Source: Plazaster borealis
Taxonomy: Eukaryota > Echinodermata > Asteroidea > Forcipulatida > Labidiasteridae
Assembly: GCA_021014325.1 (NCBI GenBank)
Contig: CM037460.1
Coordinates: 15,047,486-15,111,485, forward strand
Direction of reading: 5' to 3'
DNA length: 64,000 nt
The notes under the pieces: model-generated
Seen by the model: the letters and a program-made list of their open reading frames with translations, nothing else
Told to the model about the DNA's origin: nothing
The model's database searches: none
Made by a program: the position numbers and the translations under genes
In this document: positions 48,101 through 57,880 of the stretch, in pieces
Layout of the letters: each line of letters begins with the position of its first letter
Numbering within the stretch: the stretch's first letter is position 1

Positions 48101-51100
48101 TGTTTTCACACAGAACGCAAAAATACTGTGACCTATGAGGAGTGTTTGTTACATTTGATCATCTCACCTTGTATAAACTGCATGACAACTTTCTGTGTCC
48201 ATATTTTTGTTTTGGCCGATAATTATCTGGTCATCTGTTTTGTCATTATTTTGGCAGCATCAGAGCTTTGAATAGATCTTTCTCATATGGTAGCCATGTT
48301 TGTCTGATCCCCTGGATTTGTACAGTACAGTTACAGTGGTATAATAGATTACATGATGAGGCCAGACTAGTTTTCCTAAGTCCATGTCCAAATTGGCTGC
48401 TGTGGCTGCAGAATGCAGTTTGATAACGGTTGGTCATGTGATGATCAATAATCGTCACGTGACCAACCGTTAAAAGCATAGGATGCCAATACCAACACCC
48501 TTAGCAATAGCCGCAGCTGTTGCCACAGCCGCCAATCCGGCACAGCCTAAGGCTGTTTTCAAATTGGTGGCTGCAACTGCATCATCATGTTAACATGCAT
48601 TGAAGCATAGGATGCAAATACCAACATGCTTAGCAACAGCCGCAGCCGCCAATCCGGCACAGCCTGAGGTTCTCAAATTAGCGGCTGCGACTGCATCATC
48701 ATGTTAACATGCATTGAAGCATAGGCTGCCCATGCAACAGCTGCAGCCACCAGGGCCCAACTTCATAGAGCTGCTTAAGCAGACAAAATTGCATTTTCTG
48801 CTTAACAATTTTCTGCTTAGCAGAAATTAGCAGGATACCAGTCACAAATTATACACACAACATGGTAGTTTGGCTGGTAACCCTAATCTGGTAAGCATAA
48901 TTTTGTTGTGCTTAGCTACTTTTTGTGCTTACGCAGCTCTATGAAATTGGGTCCAAGTCTTACACGGTCTCAGTATGCTAATCTTTATTTGAAAGGAAAA
49001 AAATATGGCTGCCTGATGATGAAAGAATTTTTTAAACATGTCAATTTATTCAATCTTTGGTCTAAATTTTAGGCAACACAATGGTAGATGACTCTGACAA
49101 ACACTTGCAATAATATTTTCCGTTTCCCCCTCCCTCTTCCTCCATTTTGTTTTATAGACATTTGGTGAGCGTATGTATGGACCGATGTTATTCATTATTC
49201 CTCTCTCGGTGGCTCTCTCCTGCGCTGGTTCAATTAACGGAAGTCTGCTAAGTGACTCAAGGTAATGATTAATTTCAATCTGAAAGCTCACCTTTTATAA
49301 AGTTCATAATAGTACAGATCCTCCAGAGGAATAAACTTTTTCCCTGTGCAGTGCTGATGTCAAGAAAACAGTATTTAAAGACCCCCCCCCAAAAAAAATA
49401 TATATATATATGTTTATAAAATCACTGTTGCTTATTTTCAATTGTAGCATTGAAAAAAGGCTCAAAATACAGGTGCGGGATATTTCCTGACAAAACAAAC
49501 CCCTTTTCTAAATAATAATAATACTGAGTTCTTATAGAACGCTTTATCACACCCGATGGGCGTATCAAAGCGCTCAGTATGTTCTTCTGCAAGGTGTTGC
49601 GGAGCTCACTTTTTGGAATATGAAACCTTTTCCTTTACATAGCACCATGTAATGGTTTACAAGGTGCTGTGGTGCAATGTGCTGCCGATCAAACCAGGAA
49701 CACCGGGGCGAACCACTTTTCTTTACGATAAGTGCACTGGGTTCTTTTACGTGCATTACACAACACACGAGACCTACGGCTTTACGTCCCATCCGAAGGA
49801 CGCAGCAATAATGGTTAAGTGTCGTGCTTAAGGAGCGGACACAAGTGTCACGACCAGGACTCGAACCCACACTCTGCTGATCAGAAACACCAGAGCTTGA
49901 GTTCAATGTTCTTATCCGCTCGGCCATGACACTGAAACATGACCACCAAATTTGATGATGTTTACACAGGTTGGTTGAATCATGGTGTGTTAATATAAAT
50001 CTTGAGAATGATAACCAATTTAATCTTCAAAGAAACAAAAACAAGCATTTACAGTATTTGTATTGTCAATTTCATAATTTTCCTGTGAGAATTGTCAACA
50101 CCGATAGTACAATGTTTATATTACATTCATGGATGAAACTTGTACAGACCGCCAGACCCGTTTAACGAGTGCGATTTTCACAACTTGGGTTTATGAAATA
50201 ATGATCATGTCACGCACGTCACACACACTCACAAATACTTGTGTGCCATTTAGACCCAGCACTGACTGACCCAACGCTCCTTTACGCTTCCAGCTTGTCT
50301 GCTAATCCACCTGAACTGAGCACTAATTGATATTCTTGGGAATGCGGATGGCTTTATTCAACGTGGTCTGCTGTTGACGCATTTCCAGTTCAATCAAGAG
50401 AAAATTGGAATATATGAATACGTGATAGAAGGCCAATTAATGCTATATCACTTCACTTTAATTATGCGTTGGTTAATTCCCTGGGTGTAGATGGTTGTTT
50501 TTTTCAGTTTGTCAAGTAATCAAATTAAGAAGCGACTTACTTGAGATTAAATTGTCAATGTTATTCCAATTTTAGGGATTATTGCTGTCAAGCATGAATG
50601 GGTAAATAGTATACATGTAGGATTGTGGCTTTAATTAGAATATGGTTTGCTTTGTAGAAGTGATGCCCTGTCGGATAAATAAAGCAAGGTAGTTAAAATT
50701 AAATTACGATTGCACTAGAAATCGCACATTATTCAGTTTGCACGCTGGGGTCTAGGTGGAAGTGAATACATTTTGACTTGACGATGGTGCTTGTTCATGT
50801 ATACATTTGTATATAATACTTAATGATAATGAATAAAGGTAAAAACAAAACAAAAAAATTAATTAATGAGAGGGCCTCAGAAAATATGACGTTCACCTTT
50901 CATTTTAGAGGAAACCTGGTCTTCTTGTTTTTCACCATTTCAATAACATGTTTGTCAAATCTTGGTGAATGGACCCAAACAGTTAGTTAGATGCAATAAC
51001 ATGGACATGAGGTGGTCCTCTTACTCAATCCGTGACCTAATTGTTATTTTCCCCCTTCTGACAAAATAGTACCCCTGGCTCCAAAAATCAAGTGATAACA

Positions 51101-54100
51101 ATTTGTTTTTGGTTTTTTTAAGTTAGAGCAAGATCCTTACTAACATGTACCCCTGGCGTGTCAATAAGAAGTTTGAACTGGTTCTTGTTTGTTAATGTTT
51201 CAATGTTCAGAACAAACATGTAGGTACATCATGCAAAAATTGTGTGGTTTATCTTGTTGTTCATTTGAAGTCAAAGTTTGCACTACCATGATAAGATATA
51301 TTTGTACAGATCTTGAGGGGGTAATAAACTTACTGTTATCAGCAGAAAATTGCATTGTAAGCATTCATATCTGTCGGATGACACATTGTCAAAAAGAACA
51401 AACAAAACCAAAGTACATAATGTGTAAATGTGTAGCATTGGGCTTGAACCCGAGGACATTCCTCACAATCTAGGGCAAAAAAGGTTTCTCAAATGCAGCC
51501 ATTTTTTGTTTTGGACATACCACAGTCTGTTTGATACTGTTATCAACTAGTTTGATATATATTCTTTTGACCCTTCTTTGTGGGAAATAAAAACAACTGT
51601 TATTGCAGTACATCACATTCTAGCACCAACACCAACAAAATACACACCCTATTGTAAATTTCTTTACTCAAACAAACCAACAAATTTGATTCCCCCATAT
51701 GCCTATTGATTTTATTCCACATTCCAAGAGGTTTGTAATTTTTTCTTGAAGAAAATATTTGATTAACCAGCCTGATCAAATCACACTTTTCTTTTCTTTT
51801 TCATTTACAAGTATTTGTTGTTTTTCTGTCCACGTCAGACGTGGTGCAGAAAAGAAAACAAAAAATACTCCACCATTTCCAATTCTCAATCCGATAAAGC
51901 AATCTCAGTGCTTACCATCTTGATACTGTAGACGTGCATGCGTTAACTAATATTAGAAGTGCATGTTCGTTGACGTCATCTACACACACTGGCAACATTC
52001 TGTTTATTTCCTGATCGCCAATATTAATGAGCCACAACAGTAGCCCACCCTGTCTTTGATCGCTTGATTTTCAAGGATTCATTGATCGTAGAGAGCTTCT
52101 TGCGCTCTCCTGATCCATTAATGTCTTCATCCATCTTCACCTTTGCCATCTCCGAACGCTTGATAGGAAAATACCCTTTACAAAGCCTGCATGCAATCCC
52201 GTAGGAGTTTATCATCAAAACACATACATGAACACTGTACCTTGAAATTCACTAACTAATCTTTTGTCATGAAAGCTGCTAATAACTTTCTACTGTGAAG
52301 TTGAGAAATCACTAAAGGGATTGCATACTTTTGGTAATTGGAACCCAATCCTATATAGTTGTAGATATATACCATAAAACTAACCTGTGAAAATTTCATT
52401 TCAAAAGGTCGTAGCGTTTTTGAGATACTGCTGAAAGTGAAAATCTGGAGCGGTTCTGTCCACACAGGAAGAATAATCTGCAAATGGAATACACTATCTG
52501 AGAAACGTTAGTGCAGTAACGGTTCTCAGATTCAAATTTTGGGGGATAAAAAGTGATATCTTTTCCCATAACCTCATTACTTCAAAGTGAAATGTTTCTC
52601 AAAATGCATTTTACTATCCAAAGCTGCTGTAATTTTGTACCAAGTAAGTTTTTATTGCAATGAAAACTACATGTATACTGTAGTTCAGGTCTGTGATGTC
52701 ACAGGAAAATTCCCGCTTTCAGATATTTGTTAGCAATGCAAGCATGATATCCTTTTGAGTTCTGATTTTATATTCTCTCAGAAAATCAGCAAGATAATAG
52801 CCTGAAAAAAACCTACATGTATAGCATATAAAAGGAAAACTTTTCTTTGTTTCTTCAAGGGTCAAAATCATGCCTGCATTTCTTTTCTTCTTCTGCCAAG
52901 AAAAATTTGTTTGCAACTTTGTACCAGTGTACAATGTTTCTCCACATTTCTATGAAACCAACTAAAATAAAATGCTGTAGTTTAACATGATGTATCTATG
53001 AATCTGAGCGAGCCAAACATAATCAGCTTTGATGTGATTTTTATTGTGATGATTTCAGAACCACGTTTGTAGCCGCAAGAGAGGGCCATCTTCCCAGAAT
53101 CTTGTCCATGATCCACATCAACAAGCGTACGCCGATGCCTGCAGTGCTCCTCATGGTAAGAGATCGTCAGTGACGATTAGCTCTGAAATAATAATACAAA
53201 TTAATAATGAAAGTTTGTGTAGCCATGGTTTAAGCCTAGAAGAAGCGCTCTTGGCGTTTGATGGGAAAAGTGCTTTAAGATGCTTGAGGGAGAAGTTTAT
53301 GACTTGTGTTTTTGTTCAAACAAATTTTCAGGATGTTATTGGCAGATTGGTTGTTGAAATGTACCTTTAAAGGTAGATTTTACAAATCCACTCATGTATT
53401 TTGATTACTACATGAAGGTTTTGTGGGCTATTTTGTTACAGAGCAGTATTTAAAGGCACTGGACACGTTTGGGAATTGTCCAAAACCAGCATTCTCACTT
53501 GGTGTATCCCAACATATGCATAAAATAACAAACCTGTGAAAATTTGGGCTCAATTGGTCATCGAAGTTGAAGAAAATAATTAAAGAAAAAACACACTTGT
53601 TGCACAAATTTGTGTGCTTTCAGATGCCTGAGAAAGGCTTCAGGCCTGAAGTCTTTCTCAGATTCAAATATTTTAGTGAGAAATTACCTCTTAAGTTCTC
53701 AAAACTACATGTACATTACAGCAGGGAGTCGTTTCTCACAATGTTTTATATTATAACACCCCTTACAAAAACTCTGCCTTTTCATTGGTTTAGAGCGCGT
53801 CACATGATATGTCTTAGTTTTACTAGAAACCCGGTGGCCGTGTGATAGTCGTTTGCCATGCAATAGTCAAAAGACTATTACATGGCTCGCGCGTTACCCA
53901 GACGTCTTTTTTACCCACCTCGAACCCAATCAGTTGTGCATCTGTGTATCTGAAATGCGCGTACAAACGTTACGTGTACGAGGATGATAATAAGTCTGTT
54001 GGGGTGTTATAAAACAAATATTTACTGCTTTTACTCGTGCTATGGTTAAAACTCCGACTCCCTCGGTGATCCCTGGACCGTTCCATTTTCCCTCGGCTGC

Positions 54101-57100
54101 GCCTCGGGAAAATAGAACGCTCCGGGGATCACCTCGGGAGTCGTAGTTTTCACCATAGCACTCGAAGCAGTCAATATTTGTATACTATCAACTGCTCTCC
54201 GTTGCTTGTTACCAAGTAAGTTTTTATGCTAATATTTATTTTGAGTAATTACCAAACGCGACCAGTGCCTAAATCATCATTTAGATTACCCACACAGTGT
54301 ACCCCAATGCGGCTCCAATAAAAGTCCCATTCTTAACCTGAAATCTGTCTTGACTTTCTTTCATCAGTTACCGATCTGTCTGATCATGCTGGCTAGTGAC
54401 AATGTCTACAGTCTTATCAACTACCTGAGCTTCGCTAAGTGGTTATTCCTCGGACTCTCTGTGGCTGTCCTCCCCTACATGAGGTGGAAGAGACCCGATT
54501 TACCACGCCCCTTTAAGGTAAGTCTTGACGCCACAAAGTATTGAGATAAGACGATTGAGCTTAGGATTTGATCTAGACAGACTCAAAAGACCTCGATCAT
54601 GCTGCCACAATCTTTGTCATGTTCCCTGTATCCAACAGCAGTAATGGATGCTAATATTCATCATACAAAAAGGAACCAGACTATTGACCCTTCCAGCCTC
54701 GGTTTGGTTACACTGATTTGAATTGGAGAAAAATCAAGATGGCTGCACCTTGCTGAAGGTCTATAATGCCATGGTTATAATCTTCATCACAAACAAGCTG
54801 CCACAAAAAGGATAGCTGCAGTTGACATTTTGAGTGTGATGCGGTGTGCTGGCTTGATAATCGAGGGATAGACCAGAGTGAATCGTAGCTAGTCGGATGC
54901 AATGCTAGGCTTAATGTGATAAAACAAATAGTGAAGGCTCTGAGCATTTCAAATATGATGGGAAAGTGAAGACCGCCGCTGGTTCTTTGTCTCTCCTCTT
55001 TAGAAGAGTGGCATTATTCCACACAAATTGGCTCCAATGATTACCATAGAAAATGTATTGAGTTATTTTCTTTGTGGATTTAGGTACGAAATCATAATTG
55101 TTGGACCTGACTTTTACACAGGCTTAATGTCCTTTCAGAATTATTAGATTTACAAAAGAAATACCTTCAAATGAAGAAATTAGTGTTTTGGGGTAAAATT
55201 ACAAACTATATAAACATAAGATTTGGAGCTTGAAGGCGTCAAAATCTTGCCGGTTCAAGAGATGTGAGTGCGCGTGACAAGGACAAACAAACGGAGTAAC
55301 CAGTGAACCATTTACCAGTAAATACTTTCTAGTACTAAGGGTTTCATCTGTACATTTTAATCAATAATTTCTTGCTAGCTTAATAAAACAATGTAGCTGA
55401 AGTTGTGTACATGTGTGTATGCCTAGATACACCAACATAATGTGTAGCCACATGAGACCAACCTAGAGGTCAATGGTGCAGAGTGGCCAGTATATGACGT
55501 CTTCTGCAAACCTTTAAGTGTGAAGGCAGATCATTGAGCTAGAGCTCGATTAGAAAATCAGTTTTGGACCTTTTCAGTGGAAAGGTACTGCGTCAAAGTT
55601 TTAGAGAGGAGCAGAGCTTACAATTTTTGCTGAGCACTGGCATGTTTTTTCTAAGTACATAATAGCAAAACAGGTTGGTACCGACCAAATACACAATTCC
55701 TAAAAGTTGTTAATATTAATGTGGAAGTCGCAATCATTTTTACTGAATGGTGAACATCTGTTATTTAGGACATGACATTCATGATGGAGTTATGTGTTTG
55801 CGGTTGCGCCAGGTGGTTATACTTGTATCTACTTTGCTTTGTAGAATTGTTCATAGGAACTTGTCCTGCTATTTTGTTTTGAAAAAGAATTTCAGAATAT
55901 TAGTACATTAGACCAGTGGGCTCGATTTCACAAAGCACTTTGTTTCATCTTGAGATGAGTTGTCAATATTGCCATAGTGATTTGCATTGTGACATCACAG
56001 TTTGCTTAGCAACTAAGATTGATAAACATCTAAAGATCAATCTTAGCTCTTTGAGAAATCGAAGTCAAGTTGAAAACATACATCCTCTACTTTTAAATAT
56101 CACTTTTAAATATCGAAAGCTCTTTCCGAATGAAAGTAGGCGTTTTATGATCTCCATTTTTCACTTATATACTCTCATTTAAATGGATTAAATAAAGAAA
56201 AAAGAATTGTCTGATCTTGAAAAGTAAAGGAACTGCAAAGACTTTCTTTGTGACCGAAGTCTTTTTGGTGTTGTTTCGTTTTGCAGGTCAGTTTGGTGAT
56301 TCCATTTCTCTTCATAGTGTCCTGCTTGTATGTGGTTGGCGTCTCGCTGTACTCAGCGCCTTTAGACTGTGGGATCGGTCTGGGGATATTACTGACTGGG
56401 GTACCCGTTTACTACCTGTGCATCTGGTGGGATAACAAACCCGAATGGGTGGATGTATATATGGGTAAGTTACCGATGGCGGCAAATCATCTGCATGCCG
56501 GGTATTTATCTTCAAAGAGGAATGGCTATTTTCACGTCCCACGCCAAAATTAGGCTCTTCTTGGAAATAGTAAAATGGCATTAAAGGGATTGTATACGTT
56601 TGGTAATTGGAACCCACTGTTTGTTTCAATCCTATATGGTTGTAAATATATACCCTAAAACTAACCTGGGAAAATTTAGTTTCAAAAGGTGGTAGCGTTT
56701 TTGAGATATTGTCGAAAATATGGTTATGTCCACGCAGGAAGAATAGTCTGCAATTGGAATACACAATTTGAGAAATATACTGTCAGTAACGCTTCTGAGA
56801 TTCAATTTTTTGGGGATGAAAAGTGATATATATTTTTTCCATAACCGCAGTAATTCGAAGTGAAAAGTTTCTGAAAATGCATTATACTATCCATAGCTGC
56901 TGTACTTCTTACCAAGTAAGTTTTTATTGGCGTTAAATTTCAGACTCATTACCAAACGTATACAGACCCTTTAAAAGTGAGGACAACCCAAAACATCAGT
57001 CTTGATGATGTCTAAACCATTCCATATGTTGAGAAATATTTATCTCTCATAGGCTCTATTTAAGTGTTAGTCTGAAATCACTTTTTCTCATCTGTTATTC

Positions 57101-57880
57101 TTATCATCTCGGTTTTGAGTTTTGGCAGGAATTGCCTCGAATTGGCATAGAGCCCAACATTATACTAATTGTGTCTTTTGGGAAATAGCACCCTGTATAA
57201 AACCAGGGCCCCATTTCATTGCTTAACAGATTTATGCTAAGCAAAAATAAGCGGAATACCAGTCACAGATTGTGTATGTGAGATGGGATTTAGGCTGGTA
57301 ACCCTTATCTGCTAAGCAGAATTGTTTTGTGCTTAGCTACTTTTTGTACATAAGCAGCTCTATGAAATTGGGCCCAGGGCAAGAGGTCAGGTTCTGCTTG
57401 GAATTCCAGGCCAGATCTGTACTGAAAAATGGGTACTTGTTATTTGTTGACAATTCATTGTGTTGAAAAGTACTGGAAGCTTGTACAAGTTAATGGTGAG
57501 TGCAAATGTTGGCGTCATTCACACACAAAAATGTATTCATGTACATGTTTGTAAGATTAGAACATGTTATAGTTTGCAAACACATTCATGTTTTCAAAGG
57601 TTAGAAACACATTCTTAAAGAGGGCTGCATTATCACTGTAGACATATCTTCGTAAGGACATATTATCAATCCATTGTTTTTCCATTGTAATAGTTTATTG
57701 TCTTGCTTTTTCTTAGAGGATGAATGTGCACGACCAAAATACAATGATAAAAAATACTATAACTTTGAACTGTTATCACTGATAAATTTGTGTATTGTCT
57801 TGTTCCTTTTTTCAGATAAACTGAATCTGTTTCTGCAAAAGCTTATGATGGTTGTTGTGCAAGAGAAGAAAACGTATTGA
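20533..57880 (+). CDS. SLC7-family heteromeric amino-acid transporter light chain, xCT/LAT-like
   Basis: A twelve-helix APC-superfamily exchanger, expected in the plasma membrane joined to an SLC3 heavy chain. Ten coding exons join in phase: 20533-21022, 27580-27705, 34906-35008, 35766-35810, 47196-47319, 49158-49261, 53059-53155, 54368-54517, 56287-56464, 57816-57880 (493 aa, stop TGA). The start has A at -3, G at +4 and an in-frame TAA at 20518-20520. Visible motifs: the helix-1 substrate loop [10 protein letters not shown] (48-57), [15 protein letters not shown], a Cys at residue 147 (FFGDCQEVP) at the position that forms the disulfide with SLC3 proteins, [53 protein letters not shown] and [10 protein letters not shown]. 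The wording is nearest xCT (SLC7A11), with LAT1-like stretches near the end. Odd: the TM3 motif that reads IIRP or VIKP in relatives reads AIGT here (G124, T125). Family is sure; substrate (cystine/glutamate or other) and orthology are not. Confidence 0.94.
21023..22750 (+). other. SLC7-like intron 1, left part
   Basis: Non-coding after the donor GTAAGT at 21023. Several T and A runs. No repeat shared with other parts of the window was recognised. Confidence 0.5.
22751..23346. mobile_element. TIR element family E, copy 1
   Basis: Begins TTAGGCCAAGTAAAATAAAT...GTTGCTCGTC and ends with the exact inverse (GACGAGCAAC...TACTTGGCCTTAA), about 35 bp. The inside holds CTCCGCCCGCCTCGG, a 30-base poly(A) run (22839-22868) and GGCGGCCATCTT plus GGTGGCCATCTT at 23211-23240. 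No coding capacity. Confidence 0.85.
23347..26610 (+). other. SLC7-like intron 1, middle part
   Basis: Non-coding. At about 25128-25300 a short region with repeated GGGTGTCCA words is bounded by TTAGCCAGG and CTGGCTAA, perhaps a decayed small transposon. Otherwise nothing recognised. Confidence 0.45.
26612..27118 (+). repeat. Two diverged copies of a 244-bp tandem repeat
   Basis: AAAGAAAAGGCAAGTTGT...CAAAGTGTTTAGGCTTGTCT occurs near 26621 and again near 26865. TGATAATCCCTCTTTACAAA...GTCTTGTAATTAAATTGTAA ends both units, near 26861 and 27113. In intron 1. Confidence 0.8.
28341..28365. repeat. (ATA)n microsatellite
   Basis: Eight ATA units in SLC7-like intron 2. Confidence 0.9.
28858..29232 (+). 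mobile_element. MITE family A, copy 4
   Basis: Starts AAAGACACTGAACACGTTTG and ends ACCAAACGTGTACAAATACC. Its central hairpin AAACTTCTTGCAAGAAGTTT is the same subtype as copy 2. Confidence 0.85.
30312..31338. mobile_element. TIR element family E, copy 2, enlarged
   Basis: The ends AAGGCCAAATAAAA...CCAGTTGATCGTC and GACGATCAACTGG...TTGGCCTAA are inverse. It has the family words CCCGCCCGCATCC, TTTACTATTTACTATTT and GGCGGCCATCTTGG (near 31223). At about 1,030 bp it is nearly twice the other copies. The extra interior holds TACATGTAC repeats and an open frame at 30832-31191 (119 aa) of no recognised family. Confidence 0.8.
31339..32455 (+). other. AT-rich intron DNA
   Basis: Part of SLC7-like intron 2, with irregular AAATAAATAAAT-type runs at 31560-31800. 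No gene or shared repeat seen. Confidence 0.5.
32456..32792. mobile_element. Short element with CAGGGTTCT ends
   Basis: Begins CAGGGTTCTCCCC and ends AGTAGAACCCTG, flanked by ATAAT on both sides. Inside, GATACGCGC/GATACGCAAACAAATAAT words are repeated. The end type resembles the element at 13485-14097. Confidence 0.5.
32916..33046. mobile_element. Foldback element with 34-bp inverted arms
   Basis: AAAGTTTTTTCCTTGTTTGG...GATAATAATA returns inverted as TATTATTATC...CAAACAAGGAAAAAACTTTT about 60 bp later. An (AAT)n tract (33067-33100) follows. Confidence 0.75.
33067..33100. repeat. (AAT)n microsatellite
   Basis: About ten ATA/AAT units directly after the foldback element. Confidence 0.9.
34476..34575 (+). 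repeat. About 50-bp tandem duplication
   Basis: GCCTACT(T/G)CCTCAATC with TTCTAAAATCAA and ATGAGTTTATG occurs twice in a row in SLC7-like intron 2. Confidence 0.65.
34575..34700. mobile_element. Palindromic MITE related to family C
   Basis: Arms AACTTAGGATTAATCTTA and TAAGATTAATCCTAAGTT, ending GGTGAAATCGACGG like the ends of family C. About 200 bp before exon 3. Confidence 0.55.
35811..36942 (+). other. SLC7-like intron 4, left part
   Basis: Non-coding after the donor GTATGTG. No shared repeat recognised. Confidence 0.45.
36943..37520 (+). repeat. Tandem repeat, 196-201-bp unit, 2.9 copies
   Basis: Units begin AACTATGTATGTCTG at 36944, 37145 and 37341, with TTTGATATGTAACCACA, GGTAGCTCTGCACCTGAACC and ATGAGAGTGGGTCA in each. 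Copies 2 and 3 are closer to each other than to copy 1. In intron 4. Confidence 0.9.
37771..37897 (+). mobile_element. MITE family H, copy 2
   Basis: CAGGCCTGGAATTACAAAG...TTTCCAATGGAAGTGCCCTT...GAAAATGGCAATTCC; compare 8141-8308. Confidence 0.6.
39418..39505 (+). repeat. Dispersed repeat, family I, copy 2
   Basis: CTGACCATTCAATATTATAT...ACTATGCCAGCC...ATCATGTGGTGAA, the inverse of 12925-13012. A family H copy follows within 20 bp. Confidence 0.5.
39524..39684 (-). mobile_element. MITE family H, copy 3
   Basis: Inverted relative to copies 1 and 2: TTTTGAGAGGGCATTTCCAT, AAGGGCACTTCCACTGGAAA and AATTTCATGCCTG. Confidence 0.6.
40231..40325 (+). repeat. Penelope-like terminus with hammerhead-like hairpin, copy 3, head-to-head
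   Basis: CTGAAGA (40267-40273), C, stem GATCAG, loop AGCATA, stem CTGATC, GAAA (40293-40296), then TGTTGAG...CACTGGTTCTTTTCAG. An inverted partial copy (TTTTGATCAGTAGGCTCTGA) lies just to its left, giving a palindrome around 40260. Confidence 0.55.
40772..41115 (+). mobile_element. MITE family B, copy 1
   Basis: AAAGGGATTG...TTTCAATCCTATATAGTTGT...ACCGTAGTACTT...CATTACCAATGTATACAGACCC. The 5' end lacks about 26 bp of the terminal repeat seen in copies 3 and 4. Confidence 0.8.
41958..42333 (+). mobile_element. MITE family A, copy 5
   Basis: Best-preserved ends: AAAGGCATCGTACACGTTTG and CAAACGTGTACGATGCCTTT are exact inverses. Central hairpin AAGGCTTCTAGCTAGAAGTC. Confidence 0.9.
43053..43578. 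mobile_element. TIR element family E, copy 3
   Basis: ATTAGGCCGAATAAAA...ACATGTTTAGCGTCC returns as GGACGCTAAACATGT...ACTTGGCCTT. Two CAAGATGGCCGCCAT words (43138, 43317). It shares TATGGCTGGCCAAGGTATAT with copy 4, inverted. Confidence 0.85.
43646..43727 (+). repeat. Exact 40-bp tandem duplication
   Basis: TATCGCAGAATAAACTGAGT...CCATTGCTTCCTTTGT occurs at 43647 and again at 43687, by eye without mismatch. In intron 4. Confidence 0.9.
44531..44588. repeat. Perfect 28-bp inverted repeat with a 2-base loop
   Basis: TCCATCCAATAATCAACTTG...CTGTT, AA, then its exact inverse. It would form a very stable hairpin in DNA or in the intron RNA. Confidence 0.9.
45341..45742. mobile_element. TIR element family E, copy 4
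   Basis: ATAAGGCCATATAACAAAAA...GAGTTTCTTGCCCCGCCCGC returns as GTCCGGACGAGAAACTTGTT...ACTTGGCCT. Carries GGCGGCCATCTTAG near 45620. Inverted relative to copy 3, and internally shorter. Confidence 0.8.
45833..45925 (+). repeat. TACATGTA-rich tandem duplication, about 53 bp unit
   Basis: ATGTATGTATAATATGCATT...AATGTACATACATGTA occurs twice, the second with an added ACAATGT. Confidence 0.75.
46282..46395 (+). repeat. tRNA-derived SINE, family S, copy 3
   Basis: A box TAGCTCAGTTGGTAGAGC; B box GGTTCAAATACC has one change. Tail TTTGTTTTTGTTCAACCCC as in copies 1 and 2. Confidence 0.75.
46775..46935 (+). repeat. Dispersed repeat, family G, copy 1
   Basis: GGATTTGAGGCATTGCATG, GGTTTGCGGTAACACCACGT, AGATTTTGTTCTTTGAGAA and CTACTGCCGCAGAGTAGA. 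The inverse lies at about 59500-59660. Confidence 0.65.
48422..48474. repeat. Hairpin with 18-bp arms
   Basis: AACGGTTGGTCATGTGATGA...CGTCACGTGACCAACCGTT, interrupted by ATCAATAAT. Confidence 0.75.
48477..48752 (+). repeat. CAGCCGC-rich tandem repeat, 114-128-bp unit, about 2.3 copies
   Basis: Units start GCATAGGATGC at 48477 and 48605 and GCATAGGCTGC at 48719. Each of the first two has CCGCCAATCCGGCACAGCCT and GCATCATCATGTTAACATGC. Confidence 0.8.
48753..48954 (+). mobile_element. MITE family D, copy 2
   Basis: GGGCCCAACTTCATAGAGCT and AGCTCTATGAAATTGGGTCC are inverse ends. Inside: TTTCTGCTTAGCAGAAATTA, GATACCAGTCACAAATT, GCTGGTAACCCTAATCTGGT. Confidence 0.8.
49505..49931 (-). repeat. Full-length SINE with tRNA-Leu/Ser-like head, family L
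   Basis: Minus strand: head GTGTCATGGCCGAGCGGATA...GGTTCGAGTCC with a long variable arm, body GATGGGACGTAAAGCCGTAG...CACCTTGTAAACC, 3' end TATAAGAACTCAGTATTATT. The headless copy at 3267-3672 shares the body. Confidence 0.85.
49932..52313 (+). other. SLC7-like intron 6, middle part
   Basis: Non-coding. A hairpin around 51815-51867 (TTTTCTGTCCACGTC / GACGTGGTGCAGAAAA) is the only structure noted. Confidence 0.45.
52314..52670 (+). mobile_element. MITE family B, copy 2, 3' truncated
   Basis: AAAGGGATTGCATACTTTTG...CAATCCTATATAGTTGTAGA...ACCAAGTAAGTTTTTATTGC, then loses the right end. Confidence 0.75.
53452..54270 (+). mobile_element. MITE family A, copy 6, split by an insertion
   Basis: AAAGGCACTGGACACGTTTG at the left and ACCAAACGCGACCAGTGCCT at the right. 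The element is interrupted after CAATGTTTTATA (53750) and resumes with TATACTATCAAC at 54181. Confidence 0.85.
53751..54180. mobile_element. 430-bp insertion inside MITE A, with a long GC-rich palindrome
   Basis: TTATAACACCCC...AATATTTG between TATA duplications. Its right part (54013-54180) folds back: GACTCCCTCGGTGATCCCTG / GGGGATCACCTCGGGAGTC and TTTTCCCTCGG / CTCGGGAAAA are inverse arms. Confidence 0.7.
54518..55909 (+). other. SLC7-like intron 8, left part
   Basis: Non-coding after GTAAGT. No repeat shared within the window recognised. Confidence 0.45.
55917..56066 (-). mobile_element. Palindromic MITE, family C, copy 2
   Basis: GGGCTCGATTTCACAAAGCA and TCTTTGAGAAATCGAAGTC are the ends. 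Inside: GATGAGTTGTCAATATTGCC and TGTGACATCACAGTTTGC. Confidence 0.7.
56582..56974 (+). mobile_element. MITE family B, copy 3
   Basis: AAAGGGATTGTATACGTTTG and CAAACGTATACAGACCCTTT are the ends. It starts about 120 bp after the exon 9 donor. Confidence 0.85.
57206..57376 (+). mobile_element. MITE family D, copy 3
   Basis: GGGCCCCATTTCATTGCTTA...GCTGGTAACCCTTATCTGCT...AGCTCTATGAAATTGGGCCC. In intron 9. Confidence 0.8.

Larger units (their letters stand above)
47320..49157 (+). other. SLC7-like intron 5
   Basis: Non-coding; holds a C run near 47371-47382, a hairpin, a CAGCCGC-rich tandem repeat and a family D MITE, listed separately. Confidence 0.6.

Noticed and set aside
56312..56764. Minus-strand open frame of 150 aa
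   Set aside because: It runs antisense through exon 9 of the transporter into a family B MITE, so it joins two unrelated things.
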